NCBI RefSeq assembly: GCF_000340215.1
Contig: NW_006921539.1
Span: 3,373,624 to 3,437,623 of the forward strand
DNA: 64,000 nt
Direction: 5' to 3'
From: Pseudocercospora fijiensis CIRAD86
Lineage: Eukaryota > Ascomycota > Dothideomycetes > Mycosphaerellales > Mycosphaerellaceae
In this document: one piece after another, positions 46,817 through 58,440 of the stretch
Position numbering within the stretch: the first letter of the stretch is position 1
Layout: every line of letters starts with the position of its first letter
Notes under the pieces: model-generated
Told to the model about the DNA's origin: nothing
Database searches by the model: none
What the model saw: the letters and a program-made list of their open reading frames with translations, nothing else
Made by a program: the position numbers and the translations under genes

Positions 46817-48060
46817 ATTAAAGATCGAACCTAATATTACGGGTAAGCAACGCGTACGTAGATACTAGATATAAGACTTAATAGGTTCGATAAAGAGCTA
46901 AGTCTATCTACGTAAATCCGAATAGTTTTATATAGTACGCTAAGCGCTAAGTAGTAGGTTAGAGTCGCGTAGGCCGAATGCCTAAGGCTAGCGCTTTCTA
47001 TCTAGAGCGTAGCCCTTTATACCGAGTTATTAACAATTACCTATTTTAGGTACTAACCTCTAGGCTTCTTGTAATCGGCCTATAATAATAAGTGCTAGAA
47101 GCTAGTCGCTAGAACAATAGTATACTAGCTCTTAATAAGTATATAAGCGATAGGGCGTTGTTTGTTATTCTTATCTCGTACGAAGAGGTTAAGAAGATAG
47201 AAGCTAGTATTGTTAGTATCGTACGTAGCGTCTATAGATAAGAACTCGCTATATCTCTTTAGTAGTTTAATGCCCTTCTTACTAGTATATATAATACTAT
47301 TCTTAAGCCCTTTTGAAGTGTCTATTACGAAGGTTTAATAGCAATAACTACGCTTAATCGTACGCTCTTCTACCTCTTTAATTTGCCGTAGAATAGCGCT
47401 CTTACTAGGGACAATATATCGCTTATCTTAGTTATAATATAGTAAGCTTCTCGCTAGGTTATATAACGTTTAATAATAGACAGAATTGCCGCTAATATCG
47501 CTATAGTTGTCCTTTAAGAAGTCTCTCGTACGACTTACTCGAGGCGATCTATCTAACTTCTTTTAACTTATCTCTTTTAGGTATATATTCGTTCGCCGCG
47601 TATCGCTATACTATAGGTTATAGGTATACTTATAGCGATAATCGGTACGTTAAACAACTACTCTCGTCGGTTTAGTAGCCTTACTATCGTAGTATTATAG
47701 TATAATAAGGCTAACTTTATAAGGCTTAAATAGCGTATATTCTAGCTTCTAGCGACTAGATATATCGTCGACCTTCTTCTTTTTTGCTTCCGCCGCTTCT
47801 ATCCGCTTAGCCTTAATATACTTATAATAGAACCTAGAAACGATACTGCTATTATAGTCTCTTTTAGGGACTATTATACGAGTATAGCTATATATATTAG
47901 ATATTAGTTTAATAGCAACAATCTATTTAGTATAGGATAGCGGTATATCCTTATTAATAAGGAAGAGCCTATCGCGAAGGACGCTAAGATTGCTAAGCGC
48001 ATCGCTATTACCTTTAGGTATAGCGATAACTAGTAGTTTCTCTATTATAGCGATAATAGA
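46817..48060 (-). pseudogene. MULE-like transposase fragment
   Basis: Minus-strand frame with TAG and TAA interruptions. The core EFLSIDATYDTNNTSFYLLN followed by LFVRDKNNKQRPIAYILIKS and VLATSFQHLLL matches the MULE DDE domain (DxTYxTNxxxxPLL...). It is preceded by a basic N-terminal region. The C-terminal part stops at the 3' LTR of element D and I found no continuation on the other side, so it is truncated there. Confidence 0.6.
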
Positions 48061-48269
48061 GGTAACGAGGTAGTAGTAATTTAAAAATTCCTAAAATTAT
48101 AACGCGAATATATACGAATTTTATAGTCTTAGCGGGGTATACAAAACGTTATTCAATTGTGGATCTCTACGGAATACGCTACCCGAGAATTAGCGCGTTG
48201 CTAGAATACAGACACCTATAATAGGGACAAGCTTAACGAGCTAAGAACGGGGAAGGGAAAGCTTGTCGC

Positions 48270-48480
48270 GATCTGATCTTTAGACTTCATTACAGTAGAC
48301 AGCAGCAATTCATTACAGCTCGCGTGTGCGCTCTAATGCAACACGCCACCGCATCGCGCACGTAGCTCGTTATATCTACGGACCGAAGTTAGCGAAGCAG
48401 TGCACCTTCTTACACGCTTTTCTAGAGCCCCGGGCTTTGCAGAGGAGGGCACGGCACGGCGATGCATCCTCGAGGGCTCG
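48270..48480. other. unmutated patch inside the island
   Basis: Normal CA and TG content (for example cagtagacagcagcaattca) between mutated elements. No gene is recognised. It is probably a remnant of single-copy DNA that escaped RIP. Confidence 0.55.
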
Positions 48481-48689
48481 AAGTCGGAAGGGTAGCGGCA
48501 AATAGAACTATTGTAGTATTTAGAAGTGCGCGCTATAGGGTCGGAGGGCCGAGTTTCGGTTTCTGCTAGCTGCTACTATAATTAGTTAGCAACTTGGCGT
48601 TCTTGGCAGTCTAGATCTCTACTACTATAGCTAAATTCTATATTGTCGCTGTTTTAATAGTATAGACCCTTTTAAGGTATTATTAATAG

Positions 48690-49695
48690 CGCGCCTACCT
48701 AACGATTAGCTTAACGAGATAAAGCGCCTCTTCGACGAAGGTCGCCTATCGAATAATAGCATTAGCGACCTTATAAATATTGCTAGGCGCACTATAGACA
48801 AGCTCTATAATAACTATAAGTTATTTAGTATGTTCTATATACGTAACCTTATAAAATTAGGGCGCCTACGGAAGCTGCTACTAATCTACGAAGATATATA
48901 TATTTCCGGCTCTTTAAGGTACCTATAACTAATCCGCCTCTTACTATAGCGCATCCTCGAGTTCCTTACTAATCGACCGATAGCGTACTAAGATAAGGTA
49001 ATATAGTATCTATATAACGAGTTTAGCGTTGTCGTAAGCTAGCCGACGATATCGCGTATATTAAAGGAGCGTAGGTAGACGAGGAAGAAGGCTTTTCGTA
49101 TCGCATATAAGTAAAATAGCGAGCTACGCGATAACTTTAGAATATAGTAAATAGGCGTGTCGCCGGATAAGGTCGTTACTATCGATAAGAGTGCTTCGAA
49201 TAAGCGTACTAAGTAGCGGAAGTATAGATACGGTCCTATTAATCGTCTAATCTATAAAGAGGGTAGTATCGTACGGTCGAAGAGGTAGAGTATTCTACCT
49301 ACAATCGGGGTTAATAGATACCTTTAAGGCACGCTTATTTACTAAGGCTCTATTACCGGATTAATGTTCGAGTACTAGCTAAAGCATACTATTCTTCCGC
49401 AGATAGAAGCAGGTATAGTGTTAGTTATAGATAATGCGTTAATCTATCGTACCGACGGTATAAAAGAGGCGTATCGACAAGCAGGTATATACCTAAAGAT
49501 GCTACCGCTATACTTACCGGACTTCAATCCTATTAAATTGTCCTTCTCGTTACTAAAGGCATAGGTTAAGAAGAATATCTACGAGGCTAACTGCTTTGTC
49601 GACTTCGGACAGTTTATAAGGCATGCTATTAACGAGTTAAATATAGAATAGTACGTAGAAGCATAGTTTTAGAAGGCAGGTTAGAGATACTAATT
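48690..49695 (+). pseudogene. Tc1/mariner-like (DDE_3) transposase, RIP-broken
   Basis: A frame of about 330 codons with a helix-turn-helix-like N-terminus. The DDE_3 order is VVTIDKSASNKRTK (first Asp), KEGSIVRSKRQSILPTIGVN, GSITGLMFEYxLKHTILPQI, VIDNALIYR (second Asp) and PDFNPIKLSFSLLKA. In the last block the usual catalytic Glu of NPIE is Lys, caused by TTGAA to TTAAA. Terminal inverted repeats were not found. Confidence 0.75.
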
Positions 49696-50559
49696 ACACT
49701 TATTATATAAACTCGCTTATACTAACGACTCGCTTATACTAACGACTATCTCTAGCTTAGTAATACGGCCTTTTAACTCTTCTATTTCCTGTCTTATTTC
49801 CTCTATAATTGCACGCGCAGTATTAGTAGTATGCTCCTTTATTATCGCTTCTATATGCTATAGATCTAGCAATACTAGCTATAGCGATAAGCTTCTTAAA
49901 TTGATAGCTAACGGTAATACAGTAGTCGCATCTCGTATAAGGTCCTCGTCTTCTTAACTGTCGGCAATCTACTAGGAATTAGTTAAACCTATAATAATAC
50001 CTAATAGGCATACCTCTAATACGCTACCGGTAGCTATTGCGACTAAAGAGCCTAGAATTTGGTAGGTTCTAAGCCGTTTATATCGCTAGTATTACCTTAA
50101 GTTCATTTAAGGCAGTGCTATCGGTAGGTCGCTGTATTCGTATCGGAATCGAGTGTCGATCCGGAGAGTATAGCTTCGAAAGCCGGAATCTATATCGACC
50201 GATAGGCTACTACTACAATACTACTATAATACATCTATACTATCTCTTCGGTAGGAAATACTACTATTAATACCGCTAAACAACCTCCCGTTATCCGTTT
50301 AAAAAAATATGCACTTATAGTAAAGATATAGGCTCGGCAATATATTAGAAATTTACGACTTCTAGTATATTCTCTATACCGAGACTGCCGAAATTTCGGC
50401 TTCCGCTCGGCGGTTTAGCTTAGCGGCTCCGGACCTTATAAGCTAATTTTAACTACTTCGACTCGATACTAGCGCAATACTATAACGCATTGTTTTTTAT
50501 TCCTATAAGTATAGAGAGCCGAGTCTATATCTATCTAATACACCTCTAAGTTATACTAT
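49696..50559. other. mutated non-coding stretch
   Basis: RIP-mutated. A 17 bp motif actcgcttatactaacg is tandemly doubled near 49710-49750, and a ccgaaatttcggc palindrome lies near 50390. No gene is recognised. Confidence 0.4.
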
Positions 50560-52290
50560 ACAAAAATACGTAGTATTAGTAGAATAAGAAGCGACTTTAG
50601 TTAAGCTAAATATTAACTTCTAAGCCGCCGACCTATACCCGAAAATCTACCTCGCTTCTATACTAAAACAGCGCTTCTGCAGCTAACTAAAGAATAGACC
50701 GTTAGACGACTCGTTAATCCGACTAAGCCGCTGCTTACGGACTTCCTTGTCGAAGTATCGACTAACTGTAGCAACAAACCGAGCGTATTAGCCTTCTTTA
50801 AGTCTAGTAGCAACCTAACGGCTCAATTTCACCTTCCTTAGCTATTTAAGTAAGAAGTCGCCTTCTTTAGCGAATATACGCTTAATATTAGCTATATTAG
50901 CGTGTCGCTCGGTCTAGCTGCTACTTAATTCTTCACGTAACTAGCTAAAGAAGCCTATTAATTCTATGTCCGCTATATACGATTAATAGGAAGCGATTAA
51001 GGCTAGAATTGGACTTGATTGCAGTCTAGCTAGTAGACTAGAAGCTACTAGCGGACTAGCTATACGAGAGCGCTTTTACGGAGCCTGTTAGCTATAGTAA
51101 TTATAGATTACTATAGGGGTTAAAGAGCTAATAGCGGCTATTCTAGTAGTCCGTAGAGTCTTAAATAGATTAGCAAGTTGCCTACCGCGGTTCTTCTATA
51201 TCTTTAAGGCTAATACTAAGCCTAGATTACCTATAGTTAGGCGCCCTTCTTTAATACCCTTAATCTAGCGGCTTGTAACGTTAGGATAGATCTTGTAGTA
51301 GTCTTTAGCTCTGTCCGGACCGCTAAACTAATACAAGCTACCCTTGTTAAGGCAGTATCTGTTCTTGTAAGGCTAACGCTTTAACAACTTATAGCGAGCG
51401 TTAGTTAACGAGCCGATTAAGGTAGAGTTATTGTCGTCGGCTCTAGCTTCTAAGGCATTAGATTAACCCTTAACCTCGGCCTAGCTAGCGTACAAAGCGT
51501 CTAATTGCTATTAAGTTGCCGTATTACGAGTAGTGCTAGTTCTACGGTTATTACGACGACCCTACGCCTACGAGGGTCTACTTAGCTCTACGGTTGTCTT
51601 CTGCCGCTCGATAGTTAGTTTAAAGTCTAGTCTTAGGCCCTTCCTTCCTTAAGAATGCTAAGAGGCTAGTATATCGTACGTACGTTAGAAATTGCCCTTC
51701 TATATACTAGTACTGCGGAAATAGTGCTTAGTTTTAATTTTATTCGCTAAGGCGACAATCTCTAAGCTAGCTAACTTGTAGTCGTCGTCGTTAGAGCCGG
51801 TTGTAAGCTAATTAGCGTACTAGGTATAGAATTCCTTATAGTAGGAGTCGCTATTGTTATTAACCTTATAAGGAAAGCACTTACTCGATAGTAGTAACCG
51901 TACGTTAGCTAGATTAGCTATTGTCTACTATAATACGTAGTCGAAGACCTCTCGCTCTTGTTTAATAGCTTCGTCTTCTTCTTCGGCCGATATATAGTCC
52001 TCGTCGTCGATACTAGTTTGCTAGATTTGCTAAGTGTCTACTAGTAACTCGTCGTTAGTATTAGAGCCTTTACTTAGCTTAATAGTCGGCTCTCGGCGGC
52101 GCCTCTTATTAGTATTGTTAGTAGCTCGGTTAGTCGATTGCTAAGCGAGAAGGGCCTCCTTCTTCTTCGAGGAAAGCTTCTATAGTCGTTTAGAAGCTCT
52201 AAGTATAGCGACGGCTTCTATATTAGCCTCCTTCTTAACCCTAACTGTTACTAGAGGACCTAAGTAGGCAGTAGTAAGAAAGGCTTTCGT
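50560..52290 (-). pseudogene. unidentified RIP-broken reading frame
   Basis: A minus-strand frame of about 570 codons with only TAG and TAA stops. It has a lysine/alanine-rich start (VRVKKEANIEAVAILRASKR), a basic patch NKRRRREPTIKLSKG, an acidic stretch DDEDYISAEEEDEAIK, and a central block KDYYKIYPNVTSRQIKGIKE followed by RLTIGNLGLALALKI. The C-terminal region holds TERHANIANIKRIFAKEGDF and ATRLKEGQYARFVATVSRYF. I do not recognise the family. It ends exactly at the border with unmutated DNA at about 52321, so it is probably cargo or the main gene of a transposon whose ends I could not find. Confidence 0.45.
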
Positions 52291-52321
52291 TCCGTCCCTA
52301 GACTGCCTCCTATTTTATATA

Positions 52322-53032
52322 GAGAGTGTGGGTCTACGGAAAAACTAAGGGTACGCGAAAGTCACGAGGTCTCCGCGCATGGCGCGCACTTCTGAATACC
52401 GCAATATTGTGGAGTGCATTTCGCGTGCAGTTGGAGCACCGCGCCACCTATTCTAGCCTGGCCTGGCCTGGCCACCTGGACGCCGGGCGGACGCCATGCA
52501 GTCAGACGGCCTCGAGCGAGCGTATATGCGCCGCTGCCGTATACATGGTGAGTCTAGAAGCAATCCAATCGAGCGGCCGAATCTGCGAGACGGATGGCTG
52601 CTCCATGATCTCCTGTACTGTACGGCTGTACCATGATGACTCCACGAGCTTTCTCCGCAGCATCCATGCACCATGCCATGTTCTGTGCACGGCCCAGGCT
52701 GCACGCAATTTGCCGTGGAGCAGCGGAAAGCACGTCGTCCGTCGAGTGCAGGCGGCCTGCTCACATCTCGTTGTTTGACTAACCTGTTCCGATACGACTG
52801 CCCGTGGCAATAATGGTCGCATCTCGTCGTATGTAGTGCTCACTGCTGACTGCTGACTGCTCCCAGGCACACCGACAGGCGATGTGATTAGAGTTGGGGA
52901 GCCGCATGCTATTCGGCCCGGAGCTCAGACCCCTTTGCCAGACAGGAAAGCTTCCTACCTTGGGGAAGCGCACCTGGCGGCATGATGCATCGCACATGGG
53001 AGCTGGAACGTGTATGGCTGGAGACGTGGGTT
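52322..53032. other. unique unmutated DNA between island and MULE
   Basis: Normal CA and TG content and no RIP. Open frames here (such as 52326-52778) carry no motif. Because the 7 bp duplication at 53033-53039 and 56436-56442 shows the MULE inserted later, this was probably contiguous with the promoter of the hexose transporter gene. Confidence 0.6.
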
Positions 53033-53039
53033 GTCCTGT
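53033..53039. repeat. target-site duplication GTCCTGT, left copy
   Basis: gtcctgt directly outside the left inverted repeat; the same bases follow the right one at 56436-56442. Confidence 0.8.
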
Positions 53040-53094
53040 CCCTCGATACTAAACCGAGCCCCAGCTACCCGCCCGAGCCCCAGCATAACCCGAG
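53040..53094 (+). repeat. left terminal inverted repeat of the MULE
   Basis: 55 bp, exact reverse complement of 56381-56435. Confidence 0.95.
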
Positions 53095-53559
53095 ATTACG
53101 AGATCGGCTATTCTATACAAAATCGCGTGTAGAAGCGGATAATCGCGTCGCTGCAGCCCCTACGACCGGGCAACCACTACTATACTGCTGCTAGCAGCTA
53201 TAAAGCTAAAGTTTGTTAGCAAATTAGTAGTATAGCAAAATTCAAGGTATTGTTAGTTGCTATCTACTTAGGTCTAAGCGGATTACGACCTGCAGCCTTG
53301 TAACTACGTAATGCTATATATACTAGCTTATATTAGTCCCTTATTTGCTAACTAGCCTACTGCTATATATAATACTACTACTAAGTAAACTAATAGTACT
53401 ATTACTATAGTATCTAGTAATAAAGTAGCCGCCCTATTAGCTATATAAGCGACTATTGTTATTGCTAGTACTAGTAGTATTGCTAAGCAGCCTATCGTTA
53501 TTATTGTTTATACAATGCCGCCTACTAGCGGCTATAGTTAGCTTATTGCCTCGCTCGCT

Positions 53560-56182
53560 CTTCTTCCGCCTATAGACGTTAGTTCTTACGTACTCGTAGG
53601 TCCTTAATCTCTCGGCGAAGTAGATCTAGCTTAGAAGGTAGCTCCGGAGCAGCTAGAAGTAAAGACTCGACTCGTAGATTATAGCACTTAAAGCCGCTTA
53701 GATAGTAGGCAGAGCTATACGTATAGTTAGCCCTCTAGCAAGGGCATTATTAAGTGCGGCATTAGCTCTTTACGCACTTATAGTGCTTAGCAACCGTCGT
53801 CCGAAGCTATATAAGAGATACGCCTAGTTCTAACTTAAAGTTAACTATTCTAGCGGTTATTGTCTTCTACTTCTTAGTAATAGCAGTAGTGTTTAAATTG
53901 TCTAATTCTCGAGCCGTTGCTATACGCTTAGTGCTATACAAAGTAGCCTTACTAGTTATAGGTTTGCGGTTGCTATAGATTACCTCTAGCTCTCGTAAAT
54001 AGACCGTTTTGCGGAAGTTAATAAGCTAGTAAGAATAGAAGTAAGATAGCAATAGCATAGCTCGAGGGCCGCCTATCTTAAGAAGCTGTATAATGTCGTG
54101 TTTATAAGGGTAGCCGTAGGTCGATTTTGTATAGTTACTATAGGTATAGTAAGGACAGCTATAGGAATAGGCCGAGTGCTTAACCTCGTTGCTATTATCG
54201 TTAGTTATAGTCTATAGAAGGTCGACTGTACGTAGATATTGCTCCTTTACTTCTAGTAAGCAATAATTACTAATTATACGAGCTATACTAGACTAGAAGG
54301 GTCTAGTTAGTGCCTTATTGCACCTCTTAAGGTTCTTAGCAAGGCGAATACGACGACGATCGTAACCTTCGTACTACTAGTTAAGCAGGCTCTTAAAGAG
54401 TAAGAAGATGTCGTAGCGGCTACTATAATTAAGCTATTGTTTAATACGTCTATAGGTCGACTCGATACGAGAAGTAGTCTTATAGCCGAAGTGTAGAACC
54501 TCGTTTGTCTAGCAGTAAACAATACGTGTCTTATAGCGCTACTAGTTCTTTTCTAGGTACGCCTTAAATATAGGATATACGTTGTCTAACTTCCGAGCGT
54601 TGTCGTTAAACTCCTACTTAGTTTAACTACGAATAGTATATATAAAGAGCTTTAAGAAGCGGCTGGTTTAAGGACTGTCTATCTAGCCCCTATTGTCGGC
54701 TTTAACTTGTCTAAATTCGCCTCGTTCTTTACGGACTCGAGTTAGTATATCTTGCTATAGATGCTAGTTATAGACGATATTCTTAGACTCCGGAAACTTA
54801 TTATTAATAGCTAGCATAAGCGCTTCTTCTCGATTAGTAGCTATAATAAGAGGCATTAGACAACCGGCTTGTTCGAGGCCCTTCCGTAGTAGACATAATA
54901 ACTTTAAGAAGTCCGCTTTATCTAGCTTCGGACGGACAAGACTAATACTAAGCTTAATCGTATTATTTATAAGGCCGGCGGTAACGATATCTATTAGCTC
55001 GAGGTTATAGATATTAGTAGAATAGGTAGTGTCGATAATTAGTATATATAGCGTGTTCTTAAAGGCTTCTAGTAACCGTAGGTAGAGGGCAACTATAGAA
55101 CGAATAGCCCTATTTTCCGGATTAGTTTCAACCTCGTAGAAGATGCCGTTTTCGTCTAATAACTTAACTATCCGCTAAGCCTAGTTTATCTCTTATCGAG
55201 CATTAATATTGCGAGACTAGGCAACATTGTGTATATCCTTAGGCTTTAGAATAATACTACGGTCGCGGAAATAGGCTATAATCTTCGAGGTTAGCATTCG
55301 CGCTTACTAAAGATCCTCTAATTGCTCGAAGAAAGCCGCTATCCTTAACTTCCGCCGTACTATAGCAAGGGCGACGATATCGTCCTTCTCGTAGTTATAA
55401 TAACAATAGTTATCTTCTAAAGAATAGCGGATTACCTATTTACCTTCTAGTTGCGCTAGATCGATAGTAACGGCGTAGAAATAGAACCTATAACCTATCT
55501 TCTTCGAAGTCGACTTCCGCTTTATCTCTTCCTTCTAGGTACGCTTATCTAGTAAACCGTAGCAACTATATACGAAGAGGTACCTGTATTTAACCTTATT
55601 CTTGTTCTTCTACGGCTTGTACTACTTAAACTTATATCTAGTCGACTTTCCGAAGGTATAGACGTACTCGATAAGGGTATAATAAAACCTAAATATTAAC
55701 TCTCGTAGTAAAGGTCTACGGCGGCGCTCTTTTAGCGAAAATAGGTGCTTCTAAGGTCGTAGCGACACTAACCTATTATTAGACAAAGCGACACGCTCGC
55801 AAGGTAGGCTTAGTAAGCGATAGCGACCTCGAATACGCGTCTCCGAGACAAATTAGACCTCTTCCTACGACTTAATATCTACTACCGCTAGTAGCGCGCC
55901 TTTAATACCTTTAATACCTTTAATACCTTTAATACCTTTAATACCTTTAATACCTTTAATACCTTTAATACCTTCTACCGCCGAGAGCGCGCTATCTATT
56001 ACTATTTCTACCTCTTTAATATCCGCCGCCGCCGCTACCGACAGCGCGCCTTCTATACCTTTAATACTTTCTACCGCCGAGCCTTCTTCTACCGCCGAGA
56101 GCGCGCCTTCTACTACTACCTCTGCCGCGCCGCCGGCGATAAGATTATCGAGAAACTCTTCGTATAATAGAGATTTAGCCAT
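53560..56182 (-). pseudogene. MULE transposase, RIP-broken
   Basis: Starts at ATG 56182 (MAKSLLYEEFLDNLIAGGAA). A low-complexity N-terminus follows with tandem IKG repeats, then a WRKY/FAR1-like DNA-binding region with YRFYFYAVTIDLAQLEGKQV. The MULE DDE core is YILIIDTTYSTNIYNLELID (about 54920-54980), then IIATNREEALMLAINNKFPE. A C-terminal zinc-type segment and a coiled-coil tail (KLDLLRREIKDLRVRKN) follow. TAG and TAA stand at Gln and Trp sites. The 3' end is uncertain. Confidence 0.75.
55895..55974 (-). repeat. 9 bp tandem repeat coding Ile-Lys-Gly
   Basis: About eight to nine exact units of acctttaat, in frame in the transposase N-terminus. Confidence 0.9.
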
Positions 56183-56380
56183 TTTCGATAGTTACTAGGT
56201 AATCTACTGCAAAAGGGGGAAGAAATGCGAATTTTAGGTATATAGTAGATTCGAGTAGAATTCCTTCCTAGGTAACGCGCTACGCGCCCGTCGACAACAC
56301 TAACCAAGAACGGAAATAGCCTATATTAGGTAGAAAGAGCACGTAATTCTATACAAAGCCGATTCTACAATGGTGCTAGC

Positions 56381-56435
56381 CTCGGGTTATGCTGGGGCTC
56401 GGGCGGGTAGCTGGGGCTCGGTTTAGTATCGAGGG
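56381..56435 (-). repeat. right terminal inverted repeat of the MULE
   Basis: 55 bp, exact reverse complement of 53040-53094. Contains gctggggctcgg twice over. Confidence 0.95.
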
Positions 56436-56688
56436 GTCCTGTCTGGTCTCGTGGGCATGGACCCCTCATGGATCTCATGCTACCGTTCCAGAGTGCGCGC
56501 ATGGACATGGACTCCACGGCTGCACATGTTATAATTAAGCTGCCGCCCTGGTAGAATAGCATCAAAGGCCAACCGCCAACCACCAACCGCCAACCGCCCA
56601 CCGCCCACCGGCCCTCACCTCCTCTCCCGCCGCGGCCTCAGAGTCTTCCTCATCCTCGACTTGGTCGCCATCGTCGAAGGACATCAAC
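56436..56688 (+). promoter_or_regulatory. promoter and leader of the hexose transporter gene
   Basis: Begins with the right target duplication gtcctgt (56436-56442). Contains a 7 bp repeat (ccaaccg, about six units, 56568-56610) and a pyrimidine-rich leader before the ATG at 56689. Two CTGGGG sites, matching the CreA/Mig1 consensus SYGGRG, lie just upstream in the MULE inverted repeat. Confidence 0.5.
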
Positions 56689-58440
56689 ATGCCTATTACC
56701 ATCAAGCCTCCACCAGGCACCGCCGGTGCAGCATGGCCTGCCATCGTCGTCGGTCTGTTCGTCGCCTTCGGTGGTGTACTGTTCGGCTATGACACAGGAA
56801 CAATTGGTGGCATTCTGGCCATGCCCTACTGGCTGAAGACCTTTTCCACTGGATACACGAACCCAAAGACTGGTGGACCAGGCATCACATCTTCGCAGTC
56901 CTCCGAGATTGTCTCCATTCTCTCTGCTGGAACCTTCTTCGGTGCCTTGACTGCTGCACCCGCTGGAGACTTCTTCGGGAGACGATGGGGATTGATGGTT
57001 TCCACCATGGTCTTCACCCTGGGTGTTGTTCTCCAGACTGCCGCCACCGCTATCCCACTCTTCGTTGCCGGACGATTCTTCGCTGGATACGGTGTGGGCA
57101 TGATTTCCGCACTTATCCCCCTCTACCAATCCGAGACCGCACCAAAGTGGATTCGTGGTGCCATTGTTGGCTGCTACCAGCTGGCTATCACCATCGGTCT
57201 CCTTCTCGCTGCCGTCCTTAATAACGCCACCAAGGACCGCGACGACACTGGTAGCTACCGCATCCCAATTGCCGTGCAATTCGCTTGGGCCCTCATCCTC
57301 TTCGGTGGCATGCTGCTGCTTCCAGAGACTCCACGTATGTGGATCAAGCGTGGCAAGCCAGAGGAAGCTGCAAGGTCACTCTCGCGACTCAGGAGATTGG
57401 ACGTCGACCACCCAGCACTTGTCGAAGAGTTGGGCGAAATCACCGCCAACCACGAGTACGAGCTCTCGCTCGGTAAGGCCACATACTTCGATTGCTTCAG
57501 GGGCAACCTCGGAAAGCGTCTCGCTACTGGTTGTCTCCTTCAAGCCCTCCAGCAGCTCACTGGGTAAGTCTGTCTGTTGGCATACACCACGACGTGTGAG
57601 AGAGACTTGTGTTGCTAACCACTTTCCCTTCGCGTTTTGTAGTGTCAACTTCATTTTCTACGTAAGTGCAAACGCAAACCACTCCCCCACAAATCGGCGC
57701 TGCCACTGACATTCCCACAGTACGGAACTTCATTCTTCAAAAACTCCGGCATCACCAACTCCTTCGTCGTCAGCATGATCACCTCCGCCGTGAACGTGTC
57801 CTCCACCTTCCCAGGTCTGTGGATGGTCGAGACCTGGGGTCGCCGCAACCTCCTCCTCTTCGGCGCCATCGGCATGGCTGTCTGCCAGTACATCGTCGCA
57901 GGAGTCGGTACAGGAGCCGGTCTCGAGAATCTCGCCGCACAGAAAGCCCTGATCGCATTCGTCTGCATCTACATCTTCTTCTTCGCCTGCTCCTGGGGTC
58001 CATGCGCCTGGGTCGTCACGGGCGAGATCTTCCCACTGAAAGTGCGCGCCAAGTCCCTCTCCATGACCACCGCCTCCAACTGGCTCCTCAACTGGGCAAT
58101 CGCCTACTCCACCCCCTACCTAGTCGACGACGGTCCAGGCAACGCCAACTTACAATCCAAAGTCTTCTTCATCTGGGGCAGTTTCTGCTTCGTCTGCATT
58201 TTCTTCGTGTGGGCCTTGATCTACGAAACCAAAGGTCTCTCTCTCGAGCAAGTCGACGAGCTGTACGCCAAAGTTCCCAAGGCATGGCACTCCTCCAAAT
58301 TCGTGCCCACCGTCTCGTTCCAGGAGGTCCAGGAGGTCGGTGGCGATCATCGCAAGTCTAGTTTGGCGGATATTGAGACTGCTGTTATGCGGAAGAAGTC
58401 GGTGGGTCACGAGGAGACTGCTGTGGATGAGAAGGATTAG
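56689..58440 (+). CDS. MFS hexose transporter
   Basis: Three exons: 56689-57563, 57643-57661 (only 19 bases) and 57721-58440. Introns GTAAGT..TGTAG and GTAAGT..CACAG yield about 537 residues. The junction restores QQLTGVNFIFYYGTSFF, the strongly conserved helix 7 motif of sugar porters. Other family signatures are FGYDTGTIGG, GRFFAGYGVG, PETPRMWIKRGK, WGPCAWVVTGEIFPLKVRAK and YETKGLSLEQVDELY. Twelve membrane helices are expected, with a plasma-membrane location and hexose as substrate. The N-terminus and the GxLFGYDTGTIGGI style resemble the Hxt and RCO-3 groups of filamentous fungi. Transport and sensing cannot be separated by eye, though no long C-terminal sensor tail is seen. It lies directly downstream of the MULE insertion. 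Confidence 0.92.

Larger units (their letters stand above)
53040..56435 (-). mobile_element. MULE transposon with 55 bp perfect inverted repeats
   Basis: Ends are exact inverted repeats (53040-53094 and 56381-56435), starting ccctcgatactaaaccgagc and flanked by a 7 bp duplication. The interior is strongly RIP-mutated, but both outer edges keep CA and TG. It encodes one minus-strand MULE transposase. It lies about 250 bp upstream of the hexose transporter start codon. Confidence 0.9.

Noticed and set aside
7677..52321. Starship-type giant element
   Set aside because: No tyrosine recombinase (DUF3435) captain was seen. The island resolves into separate LTR, TIR, MULE and Tc1-like elements with their own ends.
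52326..52778. 150-codon open frame on the plus strand
   Set aside because: No motif, overlapping open frames on the other strand, and a promoter-like position. Not called as a gene.
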